Shown here in pieces: positions 28,549 to 38,346 of a DNA stretch of 64,000 bases; within the stretch, counting starts at the first letter, position 1; each line of letters begins with the position of its first letter. This DNA is from Donghicola eburneus (GTDB lineage Bacteria; Pseudomonadota; Alphaproteobacteria; Rhodobacterales; Rhodobacteraceae), in contig NZ_FOXY01000007.1 of assembly GCF_900115865.1 (NCBI RefSeq), positions 181,243-245,242 on the forward strand, written 5' to 3'. Under the pieces are notes generated by a model that saw only the letters and a program-made list of their open reading frames with translations, was not told where the DNA came from and ran no database searches. The position numbers and the translations under genes are program-made.

Positions 28549-28929
28549 ATGACACAAATGAATGCGGTCGGTTGGTTCGACATCTACGTGAGCGAAATGC
28601 ACCGCGCCGAGGGGTTCTATAAGACGGTACTAGGGGCCGAGATGGAGGATATGACAGACCCCACAGGCGAGACCGAAATGAAGAGCTTTGTCGCCGACAT
28701 GGGGGTCTATGGCGCGGCAGGCGCTCTGGTCAAAGCGCCCTACGCCAAGCCGGGACCGGGTGGCACACAGATCTATTTTTCTGTCGAAGATTGCGCGACG
28801 CAGCAAGCGCGGATCGAAGCAGCGGGCGGGCAAATCATACGGCCAAAGTTTTCCATCGGCGAATACGGTTACGTAACCTTGGCGCAGGACACCGAAGGCA
28901 ACCTGATCGGGTTCAACTCGCTGAAGTAA
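28549..28929 (+). CDS. VOC family (glyoxalase/bleomycin resistance-like) protein
   Basis: A 126-residue protein with the paired beta-alpha-beta-beta-beta modules of the vicinal oxygen chelate fold: VGWFDIYVSEMHRAEGFYKTVLGAEM and GTQIYFSVEDCATQQARIEAAGGQII. The end, GYVTLAQDTEGNLIGFNS, is common in this group. Substrate and metal dependence are unknown. An AGGGA site precedes the ATG at 28549. Confidence 0.88.
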   Translation: MTQMNAVGWFDIYVSEMHRAEGFYKTVLGAEMEDMTDPTGETEMKSFVADMGVYGAAGALVKAPYAKPGPGGTQIYFSVEDCATQQARIEAAGGQIIRPKFSIGEYGYVTLAQDTEGNLIGFNSLK

Positions 28930-28989
28930 GCCGTGCGCAATGCGCGCCAGCCGCCGCGATACCCAATCAAGCACCGCAGAGGAAAGTGG

Positions 28990-30087
28990 ATGTTCAAACT
29001 CAATAAAGTTGCCAAGGTTTCTGCGGCGGCATGTGCTGCAGTTGCGATTTTCTGGGCCGGATACGAAGCCTTGCGTCCCACCTACAAGGGAAATGTCGGG
29101 GTCACACAAGGCAAGGCCTATGCCTACGCCCGTCAGTCGCATGTCTCCTTCGACATCTGGTATCCAGCCCGCCCGGGCGGAAAGGTCGTGACCGTCGGCG
29201 GGAACGGCGTGTTTATTGGCACTCCGGCAGGTCGCAAAGCGCCGCGGCGCGAGGGACGGTTCCCCTTGGTAGTCATTTCGCATGGGGCAGGTGGAAACGC
29301 AGGACAGTTCGGTTGGATCGCGTCGGCGCTGGCAGAGAACGGGTTTGTGGTTGTTCTGCCCAATCATCCCGGTACGACAAGCGGGAACGCCAGTGCAGAA
29401 GCGGCCGTTCGAGTCTGGGAGCGTCCGCAAGACGTCACAGCAGTGCTGGATCACATGGCGGATCATCAAGAAGAGTTTTCCTATATTGATTTCGATAAAA
29501 TCGCTGTGGTTGGGTTCTCGGCAGGTGGGTATACGGCCTTGGCCGTGTCAGGCGCGCGCGTCGATCCTGACCGCTTGCAGGGGTTCTGCGATGCGGGCGA
29601 TCACGGGATGTCCGATTGCGCATTCCTGCGCCGCTTTGGCATCGACCTGCATCAGATGGATCTGACACCTGCAGCGCAAGACTTGCATGATGCGCGGATC
29701 AAAGCTGGCGTGATTGTGGACCCAGGGATTATCAGCATGATCACCGAGCAAAGCTTGGAGAATATTCAAATCCCGCTCTTCGTGATCAATCTAGGGACGA
29801 AAGAAAGCGTACCTTTGGGCGTTCATGCATTGGCAGCGTCTGGGGTCATTCCGAATGCAGAACACCTGTTCGTGCCCGATGCCACCCACTTCAGCTTTCT
29901 AGCAGAATGCACAGAGCGCGGCGCTGACATTCTGAAGAACGAGGGCGAACTGGACCCTCTTTGCGCAGATGCAGGGGGACGCGGCCGGAGTGAAATCCAC
30001 GAGGAACTGGCCAGAATGATTGTCGCCTATCTTGACCGAACACTGGGAAGTTCTGAATTGTATGTTGCGGCTGCTGGCTCTGACTAA
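28990..30087 (+). CDS. Alpha/beta-hydrolase, secreted or membrane-anchored
   Basis: A 365-residue hydrolase with an N-terminal hydrophobic stretch (VSAAACAAVAIFWAGYEAL) that could be a signal peptide or anchor. PLVVISHGAGGNAGQFGWIASALAENG is the oxyanion region, VVGFSAGGYTALAV the nucleophile elbow (GxSxGG), and ATHFSFLAEC the catalytic His. The arrangement resembles dienelactone hydrolase or PAF-acetylhydrolase-like predicted enzymes. A Cys-rich loop (GFCDAGDHGMSDC) follows the nucleophile. The substrate is unknown. GAGGAAAG precedes the ATG. Confidence 0.85.
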   Translation: MFKLNKVAKVSAAACAAVAIFWAGYEALRPTYKGNVGVTQGKAYAYARQSHVSFDIWYPARPGGKVVTVGGNGVFIGTPAGRKAPRREGRFPLVVISHGAGGNAGQFGWIASALAENGFVVVLPNHPGTTSGNASAEAAVRVWERPQDVTAVLDHMADHQEEFSYIDFDKIAVVGFSAGGYTALAVSGARVDPDRLQGFCDAGDHGMSDCAFLRRFGIDLHQMDLTPAAQDLHDARIKAGVIVDPGIISMITEQSLENIQIPLFVINLGTKESVPLGVHALAASGVIPNAEHLFVPDATHFSFLAECTERGADILKNEGELDPLCADAGGRGRSEIHEELARMIVAYLDRTLGSSELYVAAAGSD

Positions 30088-30271
30088 TGCCTCGAGGGCC
30101 CGTGCCCGACCGCTGCGGTGCGCGACCAAGCGGGACAAATCGCCGATAATCACCCAAACTACTGGTTTGTCCGACCTTCTTTACCCCAGGTCGTTCTCGC
30201 CGAGCTTGTCGACATGTCCGTGCAATGTGCTTAACTAGGCGTTGAATTGTTCGCGGTTAGAAAGCAGTGAT

Positions 30272-31411
30272 GTGACGTCCCCCCGAAACTCCACCGAGCC
30301 ATCCGAAGAGCGCGACATCGTGGCTGATCTGAGGGCCGAAAACTTGGCTCTTCGGTCAGAGCTGGCGGAGCTTCGCGAGGCGCTTGACGCGAGCGCTGCC
30401 CATGCCGAATGCACCAAGGCGATGCAGATTGCGGTGGAACGCGAAGCAGCCGACAGGCGCAAAGAGCGCGCCGAGCACACTGCGCGCCTCGACGCGTTGA
30501 TCCGCTCTTCGTCCGAGGTGCGCTACGAGATCAATGCAGACTGGAGTGCGCTCGGCACACTTTCGGGCGGCGGTTTCATACCGGACACAGAAGCAGTGAA
30601 CGCGAATTGGCTCGAGGAATATATCCCCAAAGAGCACCAAGAGCGCGTCCGCGAGGAAATCCGCCGCGCGATTGCTGGCAAAGACACGTATAACATCGAG
30701 CACAAGGTAAACCGCGTCGATGGTTCGGTCGGCTGGGCCCTGTCTCGGGCGGTGCCGCTCTTTGACGAAGATGGTGAGATCAAGAGTTGGATGGGCGCGG
30801 CCTCTGACATCAGTGACCGTAAGAACGCGGAGCAGTTGCAGCAGGTCTTGAATGACGAGCTAACCCACCGGATGAAGAACATCTTCTCTATGGTGCAGGC
30901 GATTGCCAGTCAGACTTTGCGGGGGGCAAGCAGTCTAGAAGAGGGGCGTGCAGCAATTAGCGCACGGCTTGCCGCGCTGGCGAGAGCTCAGGATGTCCTG
31001 ACCGGTGAAACACTGGCCAAAGCCGATATTCGGCATGTGATCACCGCAGCGATGGTGCCGCATGAGGAAAAGGCAGAGCAACTGCATCTGAATGGGCCGC
31101 GAATGATCCTGAACTCTCAGCAGGCGCTGGGAATGACGCTCGCCATCCACGAGCTTTCGACGAATGCGATTAAATATGGCGCTTTGTCGAATGAGCAGGG
31201 GAGCGTAGCGGTGACATGGCGGTATGACGGCGGCAGCTTTACGTTCGACTGGGTTGAGGCTGGTGGCCCACCGGTCGACAAGCCATCACGGCGGGGCTTC
31301 GGGTCAAGATTGATCGAGCAGATCGTGCCCTCTTACTTCGATGGTGAGGCCCATCTGGGATATGACCCAGAGGGCCTGAGGTTCCGCTTGACCGGCAAAA
31401 CACTGGCGTGA
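30272..31411 (+). CDS. HWE-family sensor histidine kinase with PAS domain
   Basis: A 379-residue soluble kinase. Residues ~15-75 form a coiled coil, ~75-190 a PAS domain (HLTVRYEIN-like start, NIEHKVNRVDGSVGWALSRAVPL, WMGAASDISDRK). The HWE dimerisation box ELTHRMKNIFSMVQAIASQTLRG carries the phospho-accepting His. The ATPase follows (AIHELSTNAIKYGALSNEQGS, GFGSRLIEQIV). HWE kinases in alphaproteobacteria often feed the general stress response or act as light or redox sensors; the PAS ligand here is unknown. No response regulator is adjacent. The start is uncertain (GTG at 30272 or TTG at 30242). Confidence 0.88.
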   Translation: MTSPRNSTEPSEERDIVADLRAENLALRSELAELREALDASAAHAECTKAMQIAVEREAADRRKERAEHTARLDALIRSSSEVRYEINADWSALGTLSGGGFIPDTEAVNANWLEEYIPKEHQERVREEIRRAIAGKDTYNIEHKVNRVDGSVGWALSRAVPLFDEDGEIKSWMGAASDISDRKNAEQLQQVLNDELTHRMKNIFSMVQAIASQTLRGASSLEEGRAAISARLAALARAQDVLTGETLAKADIRHVITAAMVPHEEKAEQLHLNGPRMILNSQQALGMTLAIHELSTNAIKYGALSNEQGSVAVTWRYDGGSFTFDWVEAGGPPVDKPSRRGFGSRLIEQIVPSYFDGEAHLGYDPEGLRFRLTGKTLA

Positions 31412-31420
31412 CCTCCGACA

Positions 31421-31606
31421 CTATTCCAAGCCGTCGACGAGCACAGCGTTTAACGTAGACCCAGTGCGCCCGAGCGTCGCGAGGGCCTGAAACGCGTCAG
31501 ATTGCCAAAAGGCGTCTGCGTGTAATTTGGGCAACAGCCCCAACACCCGCCAGCCTGTCGCGCGATCTGGCGGGCGAGACTGGCACCGCTCTGTCGGGTG
31601 CCCCAT
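31421..31606 (-). CDS. Possible small hypothetical protein or remnant
   Basis: A 61-codon minus-strand frame, MGHPTERCQSRPPDRATG to LNAVLVDGLE. Its middle, GWRVLGLLPKLHADAFWQSDAF, looks more protein-like than a chance frame and could be the C-terminal remnant of a lost gene. It lies downstream of dppF, and its start is inside a 10-bp hairpin (31597-31621). No family is recognised and no ribosome site is clear. Confidence 0.25.
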   Translation of the reverse strand: MGHPTERCQSRPPDRATGWRVLGLLPKLHADAFWQSDAFQALATLGRTGSTLNAVLVDGLE

Positions 31607-31621
31607 GCGATATGGGGCACC
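31597..31621. repeat. Strong stem-loop downstream of dppF
   Basis: A perfect 10-bp inverted repeat GGTGCCCCAT/ATGGGGCACC with loop GCGAT, 30 bases past the dppF stop. It lacks a T-run on the minus strand, so it is more likely a 3'-end stabiliser or Rho-associated element than a plain intrinsic terminator. Confidence 0.6.
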
Positions 31622-31650
31622 AAAACAGAGCAGCGCTTATGACCTACGCT

Positions 31651-32600
<950 letters not shown>

Positions 32601-32604
<4 letters not shown>

Positions 32605-33578
32605 GACGCGATCCTCCGGTCAGTGTTCAGCGGGTAGTGACAGCGGGCATAGCCCAGATCAGCGCCAAAAGGCGCGGGCGAGACCGTGCGGCAGTGATCG
32701 TTCGCGAACTGGCAGCGCGGGCTAAAAAGGCAGCCTGCGGGCCGGTCGAACTGGCCGGGCACCACGCCGGGGATGGTCGGCAGACGCTTTTCGGTGGCGC
32801 GCTCGGGCAGGGCGCGCAGCAGGGCGTCCGAATAGGGGTGGTGCGGGGCGCGGAACAGGTCACGGACGGGACGCTCTTCGATCTTTTGACCGGCATACTG
32901 AACGCTGACGCGATGCGCGGTTTCAGCGACCACACCCATGTCGTGGGTGATCAGAACCAGCCCCATCCCGCTGTCTTCGCGCAGGGATGTCAGCAGGTCG
33001 AGGATCTGCGCCTGAATGGTCACGTCCAGCGCCGTGGTGGGTTCGTCCGCGATCAGCAGCTTGGGTTTGCAGGCAATCGCCATCGCAATCATCACGCGCT
33101 GGTTCATGCCCCCAGACAGCTGGTGGGGAAAGGACGACAGTCGCTTTTCCGGCGCGGGAATGCCGACCTGTTCAAACAGTTCGATCGCCCGCTTATGGCG
33201 CGCGGCACGGTCCATGCCCAGATGCTTGCGCAGGGCTTCCTTGATCTGCCAGCCCACGGTGAAGCAGGGGTTGAGCGACGACATCGGCTCTTGAAAGATC
33301 ATGGCAAGGTCTTTGCCGATAATCCGGCGGCGTTCCCTGCCGCTCATGTTCAAGAGGTCATGCCCGTCAAAGGACAGCTCGTCGGCGGTCACTTTGGCGG
33401 TCCACGGCAACAGGCCCATCAGCGCCAACATGGACACGGATTTGCCCGATCCACTCTCGCCAACGATGGCCAGAATTTCGCCGTTTGCGACGTCCTGATC
33501 CACACTGTCCACAGCGCGGAACATGCCAGTCGAGGTCGAGAACTCGACGCTCAGGTTTCGAATACGGAGGAGGCTCAT
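32601..33578 (-). CDS. dppD: Dipeptide/oligopeptide ABC transporter ATPase (DppD/OppD)
   Basis: A 325-residue ATPase: Walker [10 protein letters not shown]-loop [11 protein letters not shown], signature [14 protein letters not shown], Walker [16 protein letters not shown]-loop [11 protein letters not shown], and the C-terminal [15 protein letters not shown] cysteine motif typical of the Dpp/Opp ATPases. It forms a heterodimer with DppF on the cytoplasmic face. The gene lies three bases after dppC. Confidence 0.92.
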
Positions 33579-33581
33579 GTC

Positions 33582-34472
33582 TCAGCTCCTTTTCAGCTTG
33601 GGATCAAGGGCGTCGCGCAGGCCATCGCCCATCAGGTTGATCGCCAGAACGGTGATCAGGATGGCCACACCGGGGAAGGTGACGACCCACCACGCGCGCA
33701 AAATGAACTCGCGCGCTTCGGCCAGCATGGTGCCCCATTCGGGGGTCGGGGGCTGTGCGCCCATCCCCAGAAAGCCCAAGGCCGCTGCGTCCAGAATGGC
33801 GGTCGAGAACGACAGTGCCGCTTGCACGATGATCGGGGCCAGACAGTTGGGCAGGACCGTGATGAACATCAGCCGCATTAGGCCAGCACCGGCGACGCGG
33901 GCCGAGGTCACGTAGTCCTTTTGCCGCTCGGACATGACCGAAGCGCGGGTCAAGCGGACATAGTGGGGCTGCAAGACGATGGCGATCGCGATCATCGCGT
34001 TGGTCAAAGATGGCCCCAAAACGGCCACCAGCACCAAGGCCAGCAGCAGCGAGGGGAACGCCAGAATGATGTCCATCAGGCGCATGATGATGGTGTCGAG
34101 CCATTGAGGTGCAAAGCCCGCCAAAAGCCCGATGATGATCCCCCCAGCGGAGGCGATCGAGACCACAACAATGCCGACAAAGAACGAGAACCTCGCCCCG
34201 ACGATCAGGCGGGACAGCATATCGCGGCCCAAAGGATCGGTGCCCAGTGGGAACTGCCAGCTGCCGCCCTCTTGCCAAACAGGGGGCTGCAGGATGTTAC
34301 CACGGTACTGCATGGTCGGGTCATGAGGCGCAATATACGGGGCCAGTGCGGCGACGATCAAAAAGGCGCCAAAGACCCAAAGGCCGATCACGGCCCCACG
34401 GTTTTCGCGGAAGTAGTACCAGAATTCACGCAGGGCGCTGGGACGGGACGGAGTGTTGGACATCTCGGTCAT
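33582..34472 (-). CDS. dppC: Dipeptide ABC transporter permease (DppC)
   Basis: A 296-residue inner-membrane permease with six predicted helices. The N-terminal OppC-type extension (REFWYYFRENRGAVIGLWVFGAFLIVAALAPY) precedes the BPD transmembrane domain. The EAA loop (ARVAGAGLMRLMFITVLPNCLAPIIVQ) contacts the ATPases. It overlaps dppB by one base (TGATG-type junction). It forms the pore with DppB. Confidence 0.92.
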   Translation of the reverse strand: MTEMSNTPSRPSALREFWYYFRENRGAVIGLWVFGAFLIVAALAPYIAPHDPTMQYRGNILQPPVWQEGGSWQFPLGTDPLGRDMLSRLIVGARFSFFVGIVVVSIASAGGIIIGLLAGFAPQWLDTIIMRLMDIILAFPSLLLALVLVAVLGPSLTNAMIAIAIVLQPHYVRLTRASVMSERQKDYVTSARVAGAGLMRLMFITVLPNCLAPIIVQAALSFSTAILDAAALGFLGMGAQPPTPEWGTMLAEAREFILRAWWVVTFPGVAILITVLAINLMGDGLRDALDPKLKRS

Positions 34473-35479
34473 CAGCGTTTCCTAATCTTGGGGTTGATGA
34501 TGCCATAGAGGACATCGACAGTCAGGTTCACGATCATCACCATCACGGCGATCAGCAGCAGGCCGCCTTGGACCACGGGGTAGTCGCGGCGGAAGATGCT
34601 ATCGACCATCCACTTGCCGATGCCGGGCCAGCTAAAGATCGTTTCGGTCAGGATCGCGCCAGCCAGCAAGGTGCCCACGGACAGGCCAATCACGGTGATC
34701 ACGGGGATCAGCGCGTTGCGCAGGGCGTGGACAGCATTGATGCGCGACGGCGACATGCCCTTGGCACGGGCGGTGCGAATGTAGTCCTCGCCCAAGACCT
34801 CGAGCATCGCGGAGCGGGTCTGGCGGGCAATGACTGCCAGAGGGATGGTGCCCAGAACGATGGTCGGCAGGATCAGGTGGCGGATGGCGGACCACAGTGC
34901 GCCCGACTGGCCGGACATAATCGCGTCATAGATCATGAAGCCGCTCGCATTCGGGAAGTAGTAGACCAGATCAATACGCCCCGACACGGGCGTCCATTGC
35001 AAGATGCCAGAGAACACGATGATCAACAGCAGCGCCCACCAGAAGATCGGCATCGAATACCCGATCAGCGCGGTGGACATCAACGCGCGGTCAAAGAACT
35101 TGCCGCGGTTCACGGCGGCGATCACGCCAGCGGGCAGGCCCAGAGCCACTGCGAAAATCATTGCGCAAAGCGACAGCTCTAGCGTCGCGGGGAAGAGGGC
35201 AAAGAACTCGTCCCACACCGGACGCTTGGTCACAAACGAATTGCCCAAGTCGCCCTGGACAACGCCGGTCAGGTAGTTCCAGAACTGCACGTACATCGGC
35301 TGGTCGAACCCGTATTGGGCGGTCAGCTCTGCGTGGCGTTCGGGGGACATACCGCGTTCGCCTGCCATCACGATGATCGGATCACCGGGCAGCAGGCGGA
35401 TAAAGGCAAACGAAATCAGCGTGACGCCGATAAAGGTCGGGATAAACGTCAGAAGACGCGAGGCGAAATATTTCAGCAT
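34472..35479 (-). CDS. dppB: Dipeptide ABC transporter permease (DppB)
   Basis: A 335-residue permease of the DppB/OppB type. It starts MLKYFASRLLTFIPTFIGVTLISFAFIRLLPGDP, a family hallmark, followed by a periplasmic loop region and five more helices. The EAA-type loop is TARAKGMSPSRINAVHALRNALIPVIT. It overlaps the upstream M24 peptidase gene by seven bases. Confidence 0.93.
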   Translation of the reverse strand: MLKYFASRLLTFIPTFIGVTLISFAFIRLLPGDPIIVMAGERGMSPERHAELTAQYGFDQPMYVQFWNYLTGVVQGDLGNSFVTKRPVWDEFFALFPATLELSLCAMIFAVALGLPAGVIAAVNRGKFFDRALMSTALIGYSMPIFWWALLLIIVFSGILQWTPVSGRIDLVYYFPNASGFMIYDAIMSGQSGALWSAIRHLILPTIVLGTIPLAVIARQTRSAMLEVLGEDYIRTARAKGMSPSRINAVHALRNALIPVITVIGLSVGTLLAGAILTETIFSWPGIGKWMVDSIFRRDYPVVQGGLLLIAVMVMIVNLTVDVLYGIINPKIRKR

Positions 35480-36579
35480 TCCAGCACCCGTAGTTCGGTC
35501 GGGAAGGTTGTGAGGGATGTGCTCCCTGCGTCGGTGATCAGCACGTCATCTTCGATCCGCACCCCGAGACGTCCAGGAACGTAGAGGCCGGGCTCGTTCG
35601 TAAAGACGGTGCCAGCAGGCAGTGTCATGCGGTTGCCGCGCATGATGTAGGGGGCTTCGTGGACCTCGCGGCCTAGACCGTGGCCCGTCTTGGTCCGGAT
35701 GTATTCGGCAAAGGGCGAAGCTTCGAGCACGCTGGTGACGGCATCGTCGATCTCGTGCGCGGTGATGCCGCCACGAGCAATCTCGTGGCCAAGGTTGTTG
35801 GCGCGGCGGACGGTATCGTACAATTCCGCGTCTTCGTCTGCGACATGGCCAACGAAAAAGGTGCGCGTGATGTCCGCACAGAACCCACCCCAGCGGGCGC
35901 CGAAGTCAAATAGCAGCGCGTCGCCGGATTTGATCGGGACATCGCGGGCCTCAGCATGGGGGCGGGCAGAGTTCTCGGCAGCGGCGACGATCGGGCGGAA
36001 GGCGTGGTCAGACGCGCCCTCGGCGAACAGGTTCAGGACCAGCGCCTGCTCGATCTGCTTTTCAGTGTGGCCCATCTGGATCGTTTCGAGGGTGCGTTCC
36101 AAAGCGCGTTCCGAAATCTGGATCGCGATGCGCATGGCCTCGATGTCTTCGGGCGTTTTGATCATCCGCAGGGCCGAGATTTCGCGCTCGGCGTCCACGA
36201 TCTGCACGTCAGCGCGGGCGGCAGTCATCGCGTGGTGGATAAAAACCCGCATGACTTGACCTTCGACTGCGATGCTGTCGGCGTTCAGGTAGTCCATGAA
36301 GCCCGCAAATGCCTCGGCGTAGCCGGTCTGATCGCGCCAATCAAACACGGGTCCGTCAAAGCCGACGAGCTCCCAGCTTTGCAGCTCCAGATTAGGGACG
36401 ATCGCAGCAGCGCGTCCATCCGCGCAAGCCGCCAGCAGAAAAGGACGCTCATTGCTCATGAACGGGTGGTGGACCACGCGGGTGAAATTCGGGCCGGGGA
36501 CCAGCGCGACTGCGTCGACGCCAAGGCTACGCGCCACGGCGGAGTAATCGGCCAGCCTGTCAGAGAGTGTGCCAGTCAT
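35473..36579 (-). CDS. M24 family metallopeptidase (Xaa-Pro dipeptidase-like)
   Basis: A 368-residue pita-bread enzyme. The N-terminal creatinase-like domain (residues 1-135) is followed by the catalytic domain. Metal ligands are visible in LLFDFGARWGGFCADITRTF (two Asp), GHGLGREVHEAPYI (His), FTNEPGLYVPG (Glu) and VRIEDDVLIT (Glu). It should cleave peptides N-terminal to proline after import. Its place between the dipeptide-binding protein and the permeases suggests the imported peptides contain proline, or are D-Ala-type or modified dipeptides. It lies just downstream of an internal terminator-like hairpin. Confidence 0.9.
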   Translation of the reverse strand: MTGTLSDRLADYSAVARSLGVDAVALVPGPNFTRVVHHPFMSNERPFLLAACADGRAAAIVPNLELQSWELVGFDGPVFDWRDQTGYAEAFAGFMDYLNADSIAVEGQVMRVFIHHAMTAARADVQIVDAEREISALRMIKTPEDIEAMRIAIQISERALERTLETIQMGHTEKQIEQALVLNLFAEGASDHAFRPIVAAAENSARPHAEARDVPIKSGDALLFDFGARWGGFCADITRTFFVGHVADEDAELYDTVRRANNLGHEIARGGITAHEIDDAVTSVLEASPFAEYIRTKTGHGLGREVHEAPYIMRGNRMTLPAGTVFTNEPGLYVPGRLGVRIEDDVLITDAGSTSLTTFPTELRVLEC

Positions 36580-36599
36580 GTGTCCCTCGGGAATAATGC

Positions 36600-36635
36600 A
36601 AAAAAGGGACCGGCGCAGGAGTGCGCGCCGATCCC
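36600..36635 (-). terminator. Terminator-like attenuator between dppA and the rest of the operon
   Basis: On the minus strand GGGATCGGCGC/GCGCCGGTCCC pairs as an 11-bp stem (one U-G) with an 8-9 base loop, followed by six T residues. It lies directly after the binding-protein stop and would give more DppA than permease and ATPase. Confidence 0.82.
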
Positions 36636-36652
36636 GATTGTCAAACGATCGC

Positions 36653-38242
36653 TTACTTCAGGCCAACCTGGTTGAAGATGTGACCCCCCAGCGGGTGCAC
36701 AACATAGCCGTCAACCTCGGGGCGGGTGACCATGTACACAACAGAGTGCGCGATGGTGGCCCAAGGTGCCTGATCCTTGAAGATCGCCTGAGCTTCTTCG
36801 TAGAGCTTGGTGCGCTCGGCTTGGTCGCTGGTGACCTTGGCGGCCTTTACGACTTCGTCGAACTCTTCGTTGCACCACTGTGCGCGGTTCGAGCCGCCCA
36901 CAGCGTCACAGCCCAAGAGAACAGCAAGGAAGTTGTCCGGATCACCGTTGTCACCGGTCCAACCCAGCAGGACTGCGCCGTCACGGTCGGTGGCTTTCGA
37001 ACGCTCCAGATACTCGCCCCATTCATAGGACACGATCTCAACGTCAACGCCGATTTCGGCAAAGTCGGACTGCATCAGTTCAGCCATGCGGCGGGCATTG
37101 GGGTTGTAGGGACGCTGAACGGGCATAGCCCAGATTTTCATCGACAGATCGCTGACGCCGGCTTCTTCGAGCATCGCCTTGGCGGCTTCGGGATCATAGG
37201 CGTCGTCCACGGTCGCATCGCTGTAGGACCACATGGTCGGCGGGATCGGGTTCTTGGCGATTTGGCCAGAGCCTTGGAAGACCACATCGATGATCGCCTG
37301 CTTGTCGATCGCCATGTTCAGCGCTTTGCGGACGGTTGGGTTGTCGTAGGGGGCAACCTGAGTGTTGTAGGCCAGATAGCCGACGTTCAGGCCCTCTTGC
37401 TCCAGCACTTCGACGCCGTCGTCAGCCTTCATCGCTTCGATGTCAGCGGGGTTCGGGTAGGCCATGACGTGGCACTCGCCAGCCTGAACCTTCTGGTAAC
37501 GGACCGACGCGTCGGGCGTGATCGCAAAGATCAGCGCTTCGACTTTGGCCGGATCACCCCAGTAGTCGTCGTTGCGCACGTAGCGGACAACTGCGTCTTT
37601 CTGGTAGGCTTGGAACGTGAACGGACCGGTGCCGATGGGCGCCTGGTTCAGCATCTCAGGGGTGCCTGCTTCGAGCATGGCATCCGCGTATTCCTTGGAC
37701 ACGATCGAGGCAAAGTCCATCGCCATGTTCGCGATAAACGGCGCTTCGGGGCGGTTCAGGTGGAAGGCAACGGTGTAGTCGTCAACCTTTTCGATCTCTT
37801 TGATCAGGTCGGGCATCGACATGCCGTTGAAGTATTCCCAAGTACCGCCGGACACTTCGTTGTAGGGGTTCTCGGGGTTGCCTTGGCGATCAAAGGTAAA
37901 GATTACGTCGTCCGCGTTGAAGTCGCGGGTCGGGGTGAAAATGTCGTTCGAGTGGAATTTCACACCCTGACGCAGGTTGAAGGTGATGGTCATGCCATCC
38001 TCTGAAACCTCATAGCTTTCGGCCAGACCGGGCTGGGTCTCGGTGGTGCCGACCTTGAATTCGACCAGCTGATTGTAAATCGGGTGGCTGGACGCATCAA
38101 AGGTGGTGCCAGCTGTATAGAGCGCGGGGTCAAAACCTTCGGGCGACCCTTCGGAGCAGTAGACCAGAGCTTGCGCGTGAGCGCCGCCAGCGGTCAGAGC
38201 CATAGCCGCAGCCATGCCTAGCATTTTTGCCTTAAGTAACAT
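36653..38242 (-). CDS. dppA: Dipeptide ABC transporter substrate-binding protein (DppA-like, SBP_bac_5)
   Basis: A 529-residue periplasmic protein. The N-terminal MLLKAKMLGMAAAMALTAGGAHA is a signal peptide. Mature segments LVYCSEGSPEGFDPALYTAGTTFDA and YEVSEDGMTITFNLRQGVKFHSN are typical of dipeptide/haem-binding family 5 proteins. The two cysteines in the mature part could form a disulfide as in E. coli DppA. The start at 38242 is preferred because GGAGG lies eight bases before it; a longer in-frame version would cover that site. First gene of the importer operon. Confidence 0.93.
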   Translation of the reverse strand: MLLKAKMLGMAAAMALTAGGAHAQALVYCSEGSPEGFDPALYTAGTTFDASSHPIYNQLVEFKVGTTETQPGLAESYEVSEDGMTITFNLRQGVKFHSNDIFTPTRDFNADDVIFTFDRQGNPENPYNEVSGGTWEYFNGMSMPDLIKEIEKVDDYTVAFHLNRPEAPFIANMAMDFASIVSKEYADAMLEAGTPEMLNQAPIGTGPFTFQAYQKDAVVRYVRNDDYWGDPAKVEALIFAITPDASVRYQKVQAGECHVMAYPNPADIEAMKADDGVEVLEQEGLNVGYLAYNTQVAPYDNPTVRKALNMAIDKQAIIDVVFQGSGQIAKNPIPPTMWSYSDATVDDAYDPEAAKAMLEEAGVSDLSMKIWAMPVQRPYNPNARRMAELMQSDFAEIGVDVEIVSYEWGEYLERSKATDRDGAVLLGWTGDNGDPDNFLAVLLGCDAVGGSNRAQWCNEEFDEVVKAAKVTSDQAERTKLYEEAQAIFKDQAPWATIAHSVVYMVTRPEVDGYVVHPLGGHIFNQVGLK

Positions 38243-38346
38243 TCGATCAACCTCCATGTTGAATCTAATGGTGTGGATTTCCGGTGTCTGATGCACCGTG
38301 TGCCCGCTTGTGCGGATCTGCTCTCCGGCCGCGATGGGCCGGAAAC

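Noticed and set aside
36569..38005. 478-codon plus-strand frame opposite dppA
   Set aside because: Antisense shadow of the binding-protein gene.
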